Part shown: positions 14,825 to 23,709 of the stretch, in pieces | Layout: each line of letters begins with the position of its first letter | Position numbering within the stretch: the first letter of the stretch is position 1 | From: an uncultured Bacteroides sp. | GTDB taxonomy: Bacteria > Bacteroidota > Bacteroidia > Bacteroidales > Bacteroidaceae | Direction: 5' to 3' | NCBI GenBank assembly: GCA_944320735.1 | Contig: CALUIQ010000222.1 | Coordinates: 1-35,906 of the forward strand | Length of the DNA: 35,906 nt | Translations under genes and position numbers: made by a program | Notes under the pieces: generated by a model | Database searches by the model: none | Seen by the model: only the letters and a program-made list of their open reading frames with translations | What the model was told of the DNA's origin: nothing

Positions 14825-16021
14825 ATGAACACTTTTCGCTCGATAGATGAATTGGTCAAGACTTTGGATAGAGAGAAGATGTTGCTGAAAGAAATGTTCA
14901 GCAAGCGGAAATCTCCTTCCTTCCGGTACGATTATGCGTTGGAGTTGACTGAATACAAGGAGGAGCGGATTAAGTATCTGATAGATTACGGCATCATTCG
15001 CGACAGCGGGAATTTCCTCGAGATGGAAGACATTTACCTGAAGTTCTTCGAAGAGGTGCTGCAAGTAAACGAGGATATCAACGTGTCGTTCGTACAAGAG
15101 CACCTGAACCGGCTGAACGACCATATCGAGTACTACCTGAAAGAAAACAACGAGCAGCGCAAGTATGCCTACCAACGGGAGGTGAAGCGTAGTCTGAAGA
15201 ACATTGCCTTGGCTACCGTCCGCAACGTAATGGACTTGAAACGCAACGTGGACAACACATATAAGAACGAACCTAACTATCAAATCAAGCTCGCCAAGCT
15301 GAAAAAGCTGGACGAGAAAAGGCGGAACATCGCGCTGCTGATAACGAAAAGCGAGGACGTAATTGACCATCAGCAACCTACGTTCTTCCGGGTGGCTATG
15401 GACGTACAGATGCGTAACGTGGTGAGCGACGTGAAACTTCAACTGAATGATTCGTTCCATAACTTGATAGAGATAGAAAAGGAAATCATTCATTACCTGA
15501 ACTTGATAGCTTACCAAAATCGAATTTTTGAGAAAGTGCGCAAGCTGAAGTACCTCCGCGACCAGTTCCTGCTGGAAGCGAATACCGACATCAAACGGAT
15601 GTTGGCGGAACGTAATCCCGTATGGATGGAGCCATCGGCAAGCTACCGCATCAAATTGTCGATAGACAATCTGCGCAACTCGACGGATGCCACAGAGTTG
15701 ATTCGGAAGGTAATGGCACGGCGGAAGGACAAAACGAAAGGGCCTCAGAACGTGGCGGAAGCTATTCCGCCGGAATACTTGTCGGAGGCTGGTGAACTGT
15801 TTGACGCAATCAACCTTCAGGAAGTGTTCAACGCTTTTTCCGCTTCGGGCACTCATCTGTTCCGCTTTGTGATGAGTTATTCTTACCCCAAACAAGTATC
15901 GGAAGGAGAGAAGGTGCTTTTCTTCTGCCAGATAGCGTCGCAATATGCTGACAGCCTTGATTTTACTGACCGTTACGAATCGACGGCCGATGTGGAATAC
16001 CCCTTAATTTATGCAAAGTGA
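14825..16021 (+). CDS. jetA: Wadjet subunit JetA (MksF-like kleisin)
   Basis: First gene of a four-gene condensin-like anti-plasmid system. The JetA/MksF position is the kleisin that bridges the SMC heads and recruits JetB dimers. It has 398 residues and is predominantly helical. An N-terminal winged-helix-like segment (RKSPSFRYDYALELTEYKEE) is followed by long charged helices (about 90-260) and a C-terminal globular part ending in SFGTH-like SASGTHLFRFVMSYSYPKQ. Catalytic motifs are absent, as expected. Identification rests mainly on gene order and neighbours, since I recognise the family but no short signature. Its stop (TGA) overlaps a possible GTG start of jetB. Confidence 0.8.
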   Translation: MNTFRSIDELVKTLDREKMLLKEMFSKRKSPSFRYDYALELTEYKEERIKYLIDYGIIRDSGNFLEMEDIYLKFFEEVLQVNEDINVSFVQEHLNRLNDHIEYYLKENNEQRKYAYQREVKRSLKNIALATVRNVMDLKRNVDNTYKNEPNYQIKLAKLKKLDEKRRNIALLITKSEDVIDHQQPTFFRVAMDVQMRNVVSDVKLQLNDSFHNLIEIEKEIIHYLNLIAYQNRIFEKVRKLKYLRDQFLLEANTDIKRMLAERNPVWMEPSASYRIKLSIDNLRNSTDATELIRKVMARRKDKTKGPQNVAEAIPPEYLSEAGELFDAINLQEVFNAFSASGTHLFRFVMSYSYPKQVSEGEKVLFFCQIASQYADSLDFTDRYESTADVEYPLIYAK

Positions 16022-16026
16022 CCGAT

Positions 16027-16578
16027 ATGAAATATACCGAAGAAATATTCAATCTGTTAAGCAAAGGCGGTTTTATTTCCGCCAATAGCGTGTTGCCCGC
16101 CGTCAAGCGATATTACGATGCGCTGGAAGATGATTTCGCCGATTATTACGAATACTATAAAGGTATCGGATTTTATTTGGAAGCGGGCGATGGCTATTAT
16201 CTCTTCACCCGCCGGGAAGCGAAGGTAGATATGGAACGCAAGTTGGAGGCAGCGGTGAGATGGATAGACTATTTGAGCTTCCTGAAAACGTATGACGCGG
16301 CTTTCGGGGCGGGGTATCTATTCCGTCCTGCAGATATCGAGGTGCAAATCAGTTGTAATATGGAGTTGAAGGAGAAAGCCTCCAAACTGTTCTCCGACAA
16401 AAAGAAGTACGGAGAGATTGTGGAAAAGCTGGTTTCCGAGCTGGAGAAAGCCGGGATGATTGAATTGGAGAACGAACACGACGAAAGATATAAAGTATTG
16501 ACCGCATTCCACTATATGGAAGAGATGGTGGATTGCATAACGATAGCGGAGGAAGTCAGCGATGAGATACCTGAATAA
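16027..16578 (+). CDS. jetB: Wadjet subunit JetB (MksE-like)
   Basis: Small winged-helix 'kite' subunit of the condensin-like complex, comparable to MksE/MukE. From the ATG at 16027 it has 183 residues. A GTG at 16018, which overlaps the jetA stop as GTGA, would add three residues. The N-terminus EEIFNLLSKGGFISANSVLP and the segment YYEYYKGIGFYLEAGDGYYL (with FTRRE after it) are typical of MksE-type proteins. The C-terminal part is helical and acidic. The jetC ATG lies 17 bases inside its 3' end, implying translational coupling and fixed stoichiometry. Confidence 0.82.
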   Translation: MKYTEEIFNLLSKGGFISANSVLPAVKRYYDALEDDFADYYEYYKGIGFYLEAGDGYYLFTRREAKVDMERKLEAAVRWIDYLSFLKTYDAAFGAGYLFRPADIEVQISCNMELKEKASKLFSDKKKYGEIVEKLVSELEKAGMIELENEHDERYKVLTAFHYMEEMVDCITIAEEVSDEIPE

Positions 16579-19500
16579 AGTAGTTTTCCTAAACAGCGCG
16601 CACATTCCGTATGCGGAAATCAAGGTGGACGGCAATGTGCATTTTATCGGAACGCAGGGCGTAGGCAAAAGCACGTTGTTGCGGGCGATACTCTTTTTCT
16701 ACAATGCGGACAAGTTACGTTTGGGCATCCCCAAGGAGAAAAAGAATTTCGACGCTTTCTATCTGCCGTATTCCAACTCGTACATCGTCTATGAGGTGAT
16801 GCGCGAAAACGGAGCCTATTCGGTGGTGGTCAGTAAATCTATGGGGCGGGCAGCATTCCGATTCATCGATGCGCCCTATGCGAAGGAGTGGTTTGTGAAT
16901 CAACACAATGAAGTATCTTCTGATTGGAACGAAATCCGCAAACGTATTTCTGACAGACGTTGCGATACACGGTTGATAACCAGTTACGAAATGTTCCGCG
17001 ACATCATCTTCGGTAATAACAAGAAGCCCGATATGGTGTCTTACCGCAAATTTGCCATCGTGGAGAGCAGCAAATACCAGAACATCCCCCGCACGATACA
17101 AAACGTGTTTCTCAACTCCAAGTTGGACGCGGATTTCATCAAAGACACCATTATCCGTTCGATGAGTGAGGAAGAGGTTTCAGTAGACCTTGCCTATTAT
17201 CGCAGCCAGATAGAAGCCTTCGAGCAGGAATACAACGACGTAATGCTTTGGCTGAAGCCGGACAAAAATGGGGTCATCGTTGTGCGCAAGCAAGCAGACC
17301 AGGTCATAAGCCGTTATCGGAGTTTGCTCTATGCGAAAAAACAGGTAGAAGAAGGCAGGGAGGAACTGAACTTTGCCGAGAAAGCGGCGCGCCAGAAGCT
17401 CCCGATACTGGAAGAGGAAATAAAGCAGGCGGAAGAAAAGCTGGAAAGGATAAAGCGCTTGATGGGGGAAGAAGAGACCAAGTACGATGCGGAACGTGAT
17501 AAACTGTCGAGGCGGGAGGGAGAAGTGACCGCCGACTTAAAGCGGATAAAGGAAAAACGGGTGTACTACGAGAAGGAACGCATACAAGAAGTGACAGCGC
17601 GGGTAGAAAAGGAAGCGACCCATCAGCGCGAACTGGAAAGCCTAAAGAACCTTTACGCGCAGCTGACCGCTACTTATCAAGACATCATCCAACATTATAA
17701 GCAGTTGGAGGAACGATTGGACAACAGTTTAAAATCGTTTGAAAACGAAATAAGGGAACGAATATTCTCACTTCGGGAGGAAAATGAAAAGCGGAAACGT
17801 ATGCTATATGCCAATCGGCAGGAACAGGAACGTCGGATACGGGAACGGTCTGAGGAGAAGATAGAAGCCTGCAACGAGGCCATCAACCGGATATTGGAAG
17901 ATGCCTCACAAATCCGAATGGAAAAGAAAGAAGTACAGCTTACGGTGCATTTTGACAAAGAAATCAAAGAATGCGTGTCGGCTTTGGCGGACATCGAAAA
18001 TGAAGAACGGCAGGTGGGGCTTGACATCGAGCGTCTGCGTTTGGAGTGTGACAAGCTAAGGCAAGAAAGCAGGGAGAAAGTGGAAGCCTTGGTAAAACAA
18101 TATGCACCGAAAATCAATGCGGTACTTAAAGAACGGGAAACTTTGGAGAAGGACATCGAAACGCTTCGCTTAATGGTGGAAAAGCGGAAAGGTTCGTTGG
18201 GCGAATGGTTGGACAACCATCAGCCCGGGTGGCAAGAAACCATCGGGAAGGTGGTGGACGAAGAGCGTATTCTGTATAATCAAGAGCTAAATCCGCAACT
18301 CACGGACGAAGGAAACCATACGCTTTTTGGCGTTAAGCTGGAGCTTTCGGGCATCCCTTGCGAGGTTCGTACTCCCGGACAGATAAAGTCGGAGTTGGAC
18401 GAAAAGCAAGCGGCGCGGGAAAATTGTGTCCGCGAATTAAATCGGTTGGAGCAAGAAAAGCAAGTAGCCACGGAGAAGATGGAGAAAGGATATCGGAAAC
18501 AAATCCGGGAGGTTTCGGACAAACTGCATTTGGCGGAAATACAACTCCAACAAATTCCCTTGAAGAAGAAAAGCACGCAAGCCGACCTTGCCACGTGGCA
18601 ACGTAAGGAAGAAGAATGGAAGAAGGGACAGACAGAACAATTGGACCTCAAATTGGGGGCGAAAGAACGGGAACGCTTGCAGAAGGAAGAGGAACGGAAG
18701 GCCTTGCGCTCGGAACGCGACAAGAAGCTGAAACAGGCAGAAACCGAATGGCGCAAGGCGGAACGAGAGGAAGATACGACGGTTCAAGAGAAAATCAAAA
18801 GTTTGGAAGAAGAGATTAACAAACAACGTAGCGAAACGGAAGCGAAGAAAAACGAACTTCACCTGCTACAAACTCAAGAATTGAACGGCAAAGGCGCCGA
18901 CACATCCGTCATCAACGAATACGAACGAAAGATGCGGACGATAGAGGAGGAACTGAAATACATAGCTTCCAAGCGTTCGTTGGTGTCTGATTATGAGAAA
19001 GACAAGCGCGAATATTTCGACCGGGAAGCACAATGGATTGACGAGCGAAAAGAAATATCCGCACGCAGGGACTCACTGGAGGAGAAATATGCGCATCGTA
19101 AGAAGAGATTCTCGGAACAGCGGAACGAAGCGGAAAAGGAATGGAACGGCTGCCGACAGGAAAGAGAAGCCATTCGTGAGGATTTCGAGAAGCTGAGACG
19201 GTTTCGCGAAGACGAATACCTCTGCCCGCCCGATTCGTACACAGCGGCAGAGCGTCCTACCCGAAAGTCCTGTGGTACACTGGTAGAAGAATTGAAATCG
19301 CAGATATTCGCTATACAGAATAATACTGATGCCTTCAAAAAGAAAGTCAACTTGTTCAACGGGAACTTTACCGCCAAGAACACATTCAGCTTCAGCGTGA
19401 ACTTGGTAAGCGAAGCAGACTATTACGACTTTGCGTCGAATCTTTGCGAGTTTGTGGAGAACAACAAGATAGCCGAATTCCAAAGCCGCATCAGCGAACG

Positions 19501-20227
19501 CTATACAAACATTATCCACCGCATATCGAAAGAGGTGGGCGAGTTGACCAACGATGAGAGTGACATCCGGAAAACCATCAACGAAATCAACGATGATTTT
19601 GTAAAACGCAACTTTGCGGGAGTTATCCGCAGCATCGAATTGCGTCCGCAAGCCAGTGATGACAAATTGATGCAACTACTCTTGGAAATAAAGCAGTTCA
19701 ACGAAGAAAACCAATTTAATATGGGGGCTTTGGACCTGTTTTCTCAAGATTCGCGCACAGAAGTGAACGAAAAAGCAGTCAAGTATCTGTATGCGTTCAG
19801 CCGGAAGCTGAAAGACGAACCGGGACGCAAGTCGCTTGCATTGACGGATACATTCAATTTGCAGTTCCGCATCCGGGAGAATGACAACGATACGGGATGG
19901 GTGGAGAAGATTGCCAATGTAGGTTCCGACGGTACGGACATCTTAGTGAAAGCGATGGTCAATATTATGCTGATAAATGTGTTTAAAGAGAAAGCATCCC
20001 GTAAGTTCGGCGATTTCAAGTTGCATTGTATGATGGACGAAATCGGCAAGCTTCATCCCACCAACGTAAAGGGTATCTTGGCTTTTGCCAACTGTCGGAA
20101 TATTCTGTTGGTGAACAGTTCGCCCACCCCATATAATGTAGAAGATTACAAATACACGTATCTCCTGAGCAAGGATGCGAAAAGCCATACACGAATTGTG
20201 CCGTTGCTGACACATATAAAAGAGTAA
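16562..20227 (+). CDS. jetC: Wadjet subunit JetC (SMC-like/MksB-like ATPase)
   Basis: SMC-like motor of the Wadjet complex, which extrudes DNA loops and presents closed circular plasmids for cutting. It has 1221 residues. The N-terminal head has Walker A GTQGVGKS (30-37) in VHFIGTQGVGKSTLLRAILF. Two long antiparallel coiled-coil arms (about 230-545 and 615-900, very rich in Glu/Lys/Arg) flank a hinge-like globular region (about 545-615, LFGVKLELSGIPCEVRTPGQ). The C-terminal head has a signature-like NVGSDGTDILVKA and Walker B LHCMMDEIGKLHP (D1159, E1160), followed by the ILLVNSSPTPYNVEDY switch region. All ATPase motifs are intact. It overlaps jetB by 17 bases. Confidence 0.92.
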   Translation: MRYLNKVVFLNSAHIPYAEIKVDGNVHFIGTQGVGKSTLLRAILFFYNADKLRLGIPKEKKNFDAFYLPYSNSYIVYEVMRENGAYSVVVSKSMGRAAFRFIDAPYAKEWFVNQHNEVSSDWNEIRKRISDRRCDTRLITSYEMFRDIIFGNNKKPDMVSYRKFAIVESSKYQNIPRTIQNVFLNSKLDADFIKDTIIRSMSEEEVSVDLAYYRSQIEAFEQEYNDVMLWLKPDKNGVIVVRKQADQVISRYRSLLYAKKQVEEGREELNFAEKAARQKLPILEEEIKQAEEKLERIKRLMGEEETKYDAERDKLSRREGEVTADLKRIKEKRVYYEKERIQEVTARVEKEATHQRELESLKNLYAQLTATYQDIIQHYKQLEERLDNSLKSFENEIRERIFSLREENEKRKRMLYANRQEQERRIRERSEEKIEACNEAINRILEDASQIRMEKKEVQLTVHFDKEIKECVSALADIENEERQVGLDIERLRLECDKLRQESREKVEALVKQYAPKINAVLKERETLEKDIETLRLMVEKRKGSLGEWLDNHQPGWQETIGKVVDEERILYNQELNPQLTDEGNHTLFGVKLELSGIPCEVRTPGQIKSELDEKQAARENCVRELNRLEQEKQVATEKMEKGYRKQIREVSDKLHLAEIQLQQIPLKKKSTQADLATWQRKEEEWKKGQTEQLDLKLGAKERERLQKEEERKALRSERDKKLKQAETEWRKAEREEDTTVQEKIKSLEEEINKQRSETEAKKNELHLLQTQELNGKGADTSVINEYERKMRTIEEELKYIASKRSLVSDYEKDKREYFDREAQWIDERKEISARRDSLEEKYAHRKKRFSEQRNEAEKEWNGCRQEREAIREDFEKLRRFREDEYLCPPDSYTAAERPTRKSCGTLVEELKSQIFAIQNNTDAFKKKVNLFNGNFTAKNTFSFSVNLVSEADYYDFASNLCEFVENNKIAEFQSRISERYTNIIHRISKEVGELTNDESDIRKTINEINDDFVKRNFAGVIRSIELRPQASDDKLMQLLLEIKQFNEENQFNMGALDLFSQDSRTEVNEKAVKYLYAFSRKLKDEPGRKSLALTDTFNLQFRIRENDNDTGWVEKIANVGSDGTDILVKAMVNIMLINVFKEKASRKFGDFKLHCMMDEIGKLHPTNVKGILAFANCRNILLVNSSPTPYNVEDYKYTYLLSKDAKSHTRIVPLLTHIKE

Positions 20228-20234
20228 AAAAAGT

Positions 20235-21083
20235 ATGCGGAATAATAGATTTTCGGTTTCGATAGCGGAAAAGATAAATCGGATGCTAAATGGAGAGGCC
20301 TTAGCGTCCAGTGCTTTGCCACAATGGATTGCCGACGAATTAAGGCAGGAAGGATTGTTGAGTGTGGCCTCCCAAGGCAGCCGTAAGTCTTACCGTGTCA
20401 TAGACGCCGACGCTTGCGTCCGTTATATTATGAGTCGTTATACAGGCGGTGCCGAGTTGGACCAGTGGATTAATCTGGCTGAACAACCAGAAATCGACCG
20501 GAGTATGTTAGTTCGTGCAGTAGGTAATTCAAAAGCCATCCATTTACGTACTTTTCGGGGATTCTTGGTGAATTGTTGCGAGCCGATAGAGGCTATGATG
20601 GGTGAGCGCCGTTTTGTCTTATCACCCATTGAAGGCATTGCCGTATTCATCCAGCATCCCTCTGAATTCCGTATTCCTACCGATGTAGTGATTGTCGGAG
20701 TGGAGAATGGCGAAAGTTTTTCAAAAATCCGTAGGTACAGAAACCTTTTCAATGCAGATAAAGTATTGTTTGCATCTCGCTATCCCCAGTCGGCAGATTT
20801 ACGTAACTGGCTGATGGAGATATCCAACCCTTACATCCATTTCGGCGATTTCGATTTGGCGGGCATTCGGATTTATTTGTCTGAGATATATAACTATTTA
20901 GGCACCCGCGCTTCCTTTTACATACCGGATGATATCGAGGAACGGTTGCGCAGCGGCAATTCGGAACTGTACGACCGACAATATGCTCGCTACAAGGATA
21001 TGCGTGTGACCGACCCTCGCCTTCTCCCACTTGTAGAAATGATTCATAGTTATCGGAAGGTTTATGAGCAAGAAGGGTTGTGA
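20235..21083 (+). CDS. jetD: Wadjet subunit JetD (Toprim-domain nuclease)
   Basis: Nuclease subunit that cleaves DNA when the JetABC motor stalls on a small circle. It has 282 residues. An N-terminal winged-helix-like DNA-binding part (about 1-110, ALPQWIADELRQEGLLSVAS) is followed by a Toprim domain. The conserved Glu is E157 in VVIVGVENGESF and the Asp-x-Asp motif is D205/D207 in IHFGDFDLAGIRIY. Both are intact, consistent with an active topo-VI-A-like nuclease centre. It is shorter than the type I JetD proteins I know of, which carry DUF3322 and DUF2220. It begins 8 bases after jetC and is last in the operon. Confidence 0.87.
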   Translation: MRNNRFSVSIAEKINRMLNGEALASSALPQWIADELRQEGLLSVASQGSRKSYRVIDADACVRYIMSRYTGGAELDQWINLAEQPEIDRSMLVRAVGNSKAIHLRTFRGFLVNCCEPIEAMMGERRFVLSPIEGIAVFIQHPSEFRIPTDVVIVGVENGESFSKIRRYRNLFNADKVLFASRYPQSADLRNWLMEISNPYIHFGDFDLAGIRIYLSEIYNYLGTRASFYIPDDIEERLRSGNSELYDRQYARYKDMRVTDPRLLPLVEMIHSYRKVYEQEGL

Positions 21084-21097
21084 TTCCATTACTGATT

Positions 21098-22180
21098 TTA
21101 TCGTCCTAATCCGATAGGCTTCCCGATAATCGTTTCAACCACATCCAGCGAGTCTTTCCTAAGCAGTTCTTCATTGCGTAACGGCTCATCCCAAGGATGT
21201 TTCGACAAGGCGAATTTGGAATGATGGACAGTGACGATGTGCTTGGCTTTCAAATCCTTTGCCGTTTGTGTCAGTTTATCGGGCAAGATGTGTATATATC
21301 GCCAGTCCTCGCTGTACTGACCGTTTTCCAGTATTGCCCAGTCTATGCTGGGATGCTGTGAAGCGATCCGGGCGAAGTGAGTTCCATATCCTCCGTCTCC
21401 TCCAACGAACACGGACAAGGACGGGGTCTCAAGCAGGAACGATGCCCACAGGGTTTGATTTGCCTTCAGCCCGCGTCCGGAGAAATGGCGGGTGGGTAGG
21501 CAATAGACCGTAAATTCGGATTCCGGTCTCGCCTTTTCCTCCCAATCCAATTCAATCAACTGTTCTTTTCTGTGTCCCCAATGCTCGAAATGCTCGCCTA
21601 CACCCAACGGACAGATAACTTTCCGCGTTTTGTCCTTCAACTCCTTTACCGTCCGATAGTCCAAATGGTCCCAATGGTCGTGCGTAATGACGAGATAGTC
21701 TATCTCCGGTATGTCGTCCGGTTGATAGAGGTCTGTTCCCTCAAACGGCTTGTTGATGAAGGATACGGGTGATGCCGCATAAAACACGGGATCCACCAGA
21801 ATCCGTTTCCCGTCTATCTGCAACAGGTAGGAAGAGTGGCCGAACCACACCATTAGGTTTTCCGTTCGCGGCAAAAGTTTCAGGTCTGTCTTGACGGCGG
21901 GCACAGGCTTGGCGGGATACAGCTTGCTTCTGTCGGAGGCGACAAATTCCCATAATGCCTGCCAACGACTTTTTTGGCCGGTCATCATTGCTGTCGGTTT
22001 GAGGTTGCGAAACTGTCCGTCCCGGTAGTTGGGTGAGTGCCGGATGCGTTCCAACCTCTCGCCGGAAGGTAGCTTGCCGAATGACGGTTGCCGCAAGAAG
22101 GCAAATACGCCAACGACTATCACTAAGAATATGCAAATGGCTATGCTAATGAACATACGATTTTTTCTTTTCATATTCAT
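21098..22180 (-). CDS. MBL-fold metal-dependent hydrolase, N-terminally anchored
   Basis: Metallo-beta-lactamase-fold hydrolase of the UlaG/NAPE-PLD-like branch, 360 residues. An N-terminal hydrophobic segment (MFISIAICIFLVIVVGVFAF, about 9-28) without an obvious cleavage site suggests a membrane anchor with the enzyme outside the cytoplasm. The core shows LMVWFGHSSYLLQIDGKRIL, the metal motif THDHWDHLD, PTRHFSGRGLKANQTLWASF, FVGGDGGYGTHF and HHSKFALSKHPWDEP. Relatives hydrolyse phosphodiester or lipid substrates (NAPE-PLD), but the substrate here is unknown. Its ATG overlaps the stop of the small upstream gene (ATGA), so the two are translationally coupled. It converges on jetD with a gap of only 14 bases. 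Confidence 0.9.
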   Translation of the reverse strand: MNMKRKNRMFISIAICIFLVIVVGVFAFLRQPSFGKLPSGERLERIRHSPNYRDGQFRNLKPTAMMTGQKSRWQALWEFVASDRSKLYPAKPVPAVKTDLKLLPRTENLMVWFGHSSYLLQIDGKRILVDPVFYAASPVSFINKPFEGTDLYQPDDIPEIDYLVITHDHWDHLDYRTVKELKDKTRKVICPLGVGEHFEHWGHRKEQLIELDWEEKARPESEFTVYCLPTRHFSGRGLKANQTLWASFLLETPSLSVFVGGDGGYGTHFARIASQHPSIDWAILENGQYSEDWRYIHILPDKLTQTAKDLKAKHIVTVHHSKFALSKHPWDEPLRNEELLRKDSLDVVETIIGKPIGLGR

Positions 22181-22368
22181 TCCAACGAGAGTGTCACGGT
22201 AACATCGCCTTTGCCCAATGCCGCGGTGAATGTCTTGCCGCCCTCGATGGTCAGTTTGATAATGTTACTTTCTATATTCGTCTTATTTTGATTGTTAGAA
22301 ACTTTCTGTTGTGCCTGAGCCGTCACGATAACGACAGCCAGCAGGGATGCGAATAACCATCTTTTCAT
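22177..22368 (-). CDS. Small exported protein, possibly a truncated cyclophilin-like-fold protein
   Basis: From the ATG at 22368 it has 63 residues: a signal peptide (MKRWLFASLLAVVIVTAQAQ), then a short mature part with KLTIEGGKTFTAALGKGDVT and an end VTLSLE. The phrase resembling ITIGGKTFTATL is seen at the start of small cyclophilin-like-fold proteins of Bacteroidales, which run to about 120-150 residues. If related, the rest of the domain is missing here, so this may be an internally deleted relic. The stop overlaps the MBL hydrolase ATG by 4 bases. A clean -7 box stands upstream, so it is probably still transcribed and may serve mainly to couple translation of the hydrolase. Confidence 0.5.
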   Translation of the reverse strand: MKRWLFASLLAVVIVTAQAQQKVSNNQNKTNIESNIIKLTIEGGKTFTAALGKGDVTVTLSLE

Positions 22369-22397
22369 ATCTTTTGCTTTTATTATTTCTACAATTA

Positions 22398-22405
22398 CAA
22401 AGATA
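22398..22405 (-). promoter_or_regulatory. -7 box of the small exported protein/MBL hydrolase unit
   Basis: The minus strand reads TATCTTTG, about 30 bases before the ATG at 22368. The -33 region is not distinct. Confidence 0.55.
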
Positions 22406-22473
22406 CGGTAGGATGAAGTACGAGAGGATAGACATATCATCGGTGTTTGTAACACTTTTACAGAAAATGCGTT

Positions 22474-22504
22474 TCCCCTGCAAACTTGTCCGGCTTGCAG
22501 GGGA
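22474..22504. terminator. Terminator-like hairpin in a divergent intergenic gap
   Basis: TCCCCTGCAA (22474-22483) and TTGCAGGGGA (22495-22504) form a perfect 10-bp stem with an 11-base loop, followed on the plus strand by TTTCTCTATA. It lies between two divergent genes, where a terminator is not expected. It may end a short unannotated RNA or be left from a lost gene. Confidence 0.5.
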
Positions 22505-22622
22505 TTTCTCTATACTTATATATTATAGGGCTTACTCGGCAGGCATATTTACTAACTGTCAGTGAGAATACGCTAATTCACTTTATTCTGTGTCTTATCC
22601 TATTATTTTCTTAAGAAATTTG

Positions 22623-22630
22623 TATATTTG
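22623..22630 (+). promoter_or_regulatory. -7 box of the small lipoprotein/nitroreductase unit
   Basis: TATATTTG fits TAnnTTTG, 28 bases before the ATG at 22659. No strong -33 TTTG is seen. Confidence 0.5.
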
Positions 22631-22658
22631 CCATCGTAACATCTAAAGACAGAAAAAT

Positions 22659-23030
22659 ATGAAGAAACTTATTGTAGGACTGATGTTTGGAGCAGGATTG
22701 CTTCTTCTGAACGCCTGCCAGTCGAAAACAAGCCGTATTGATGATTTGAAAGACTTTGTAGAACAGCTCAGTGAGGATTGTGGAGACTATACCACCGAGC
22801 AGTGGGAAAGTGCAAACGAGGAATTCAGTAAATTGCTGGATAAAATCAACTCGTATGACGACCTGACGAAAGAGGAACTGGAAGAAGTAGCGCGGTTACA
22901 AGGGCAATATGCCGCAACCGTGTTCAAGAACAGCGGGAAAGCCGTTATGGAAGAGATGGAGAAAGCCGGTGTGGCATTGGATGGATTTCTGGACGGGCTG
23001 AATAAAGGTTTGGAGAATGAAGAAAAATAA
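22659..23030 (+). CDS. Small helical lipoprotein (DUF6565-like)
   Basis: Lipoprotein of 123 residues with lipobox LNAC (Cys20). The mature part is almost wholly helical and acidic: DDLKDFVEQLSEDCGDYTTE, then SYDDLTKEELEEVARLQGQY and a C-terminal amphipathic helix ending GLNKGLENEEK. This pattern matches small Bacteroidales lipoproteins of the DUF6565 kind. No function is known to me. It is followed after 19 bases by an exported nitroreductase, so the two are likely one transcript. Confidence 0.75.
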   Translation: MKKLIVGLMFGAGLLLLNACQSKTSRIDDLKDFVEQLSEDCGDYTTEQWESANEEFSKLLDKINSYDDLTKEELEEVARLQGQYAATVFKNSGKAVMEEMEKAGVALDGFLDGLNKGLENEEK

Positions 23031-23049
23031 TAAATAAGAAAGTAAACGT

Positions 23050-23694
23050 ATGAAGGCATTAAAGAGTATTTTAGGCGGCCTATGCTTGTGTGCCGCTATG
23101 GGCGGATGCGTATCGGCATCGCAACCAGAAAATGCGGAAGTGAAAGAAGTCAGCAAGTCGGATGCGGTCATAGCCACCATTATGGAACGCCGCAGCATTC
23201 GCCAGTACAAACCGCAGCCGGTGAACCGTGACACTATGCAGATTATCTTGAACTGTGGCATCCATGCGCCCAACGGTATGAACAAGCAGTCATGGGAAGT
23301 GCGCGTGGTGGACAATCCGGAGTTTATCAACGGCGTTACGGCACTATACACCCAAGACAATCCAAAAGCGGCCGAAGATCCTTCGTTCAAGAACATGTTC
23401 CGCAATGCCCCTACAGTGGTATTCATTGCCAACGACCCTTCGTATGATTGCTCGCAGATAGACTGCGGTTTGTTGGGCGGCAATATGATATTGTCCGCAC
23501 AGTCTATGGGTATTGGTTCATGCTGTTTGGGAGGACCTGCCCGCTTTATGAAGTCTCCCGAAGCTGCCGAATACCTGAAGAAACTGAACTTTAGCGAAGG
23601 CTATGAATTGTTGTACTGCATCGCCTTCGGCTATCCGGACGAAGCACCGGCAGCCAAGCCCCGCAACGCGGAGAAAGTGAAGTTCATTGATTAA
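23050..23694 (+). CDS. Exported nitroreductase-family protein with lipobox
   Basis: FMN-dependent nitroreductase-fold protein of 214 residues carrying an N-terminal signal with a lipobox-like AMGGC (Cys20). The core has the FMN phosphate contacts MERRSIRQYKPQPV (about 44-57), GIHAPNGMNKQSWEVRVV, a central FRNAPTVVFIANDPS, GLLGGNMILSAQSMGIGSC and GYELLYCIAFGYPDEAP. All usual blocks are intact in one frame, unlike the decayed copy at 11880-12328. A lipid-anchored location for a flavin reductase is unusual but seen in Bacteroidales. The substrate and electron donor outside the cytoplasm are unknown. Confidence 0.88.
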   Translation: MKALKSILGGLCLCAAMGGCVSASQPENAEVKEVSKSDAVIATIMERRSIRQYKPQPVNRDTMQIILNCGIHAPNGMNKQSWEVRVVDNPEFINGVTALYTQDNPKAAEDPSFKNMFRNAPTVVFIANDPSYDCSQIDCGLLGGNMILSAQSMGIGSCCLGGPARFMKSPEAAEYLKKLNFSEGYELLYCIAFGYPDEAPAAKPRNAEKVKFID

Positions 23695-23709
23695 TGCAAT
23701 AGCTTATCG

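Noticed and set aside
14765..15943. Minus-strand frame opposite jetA
   Set aside because: It overlaps the jetA promoter and gene and shows no domain; jetA fits the operon.
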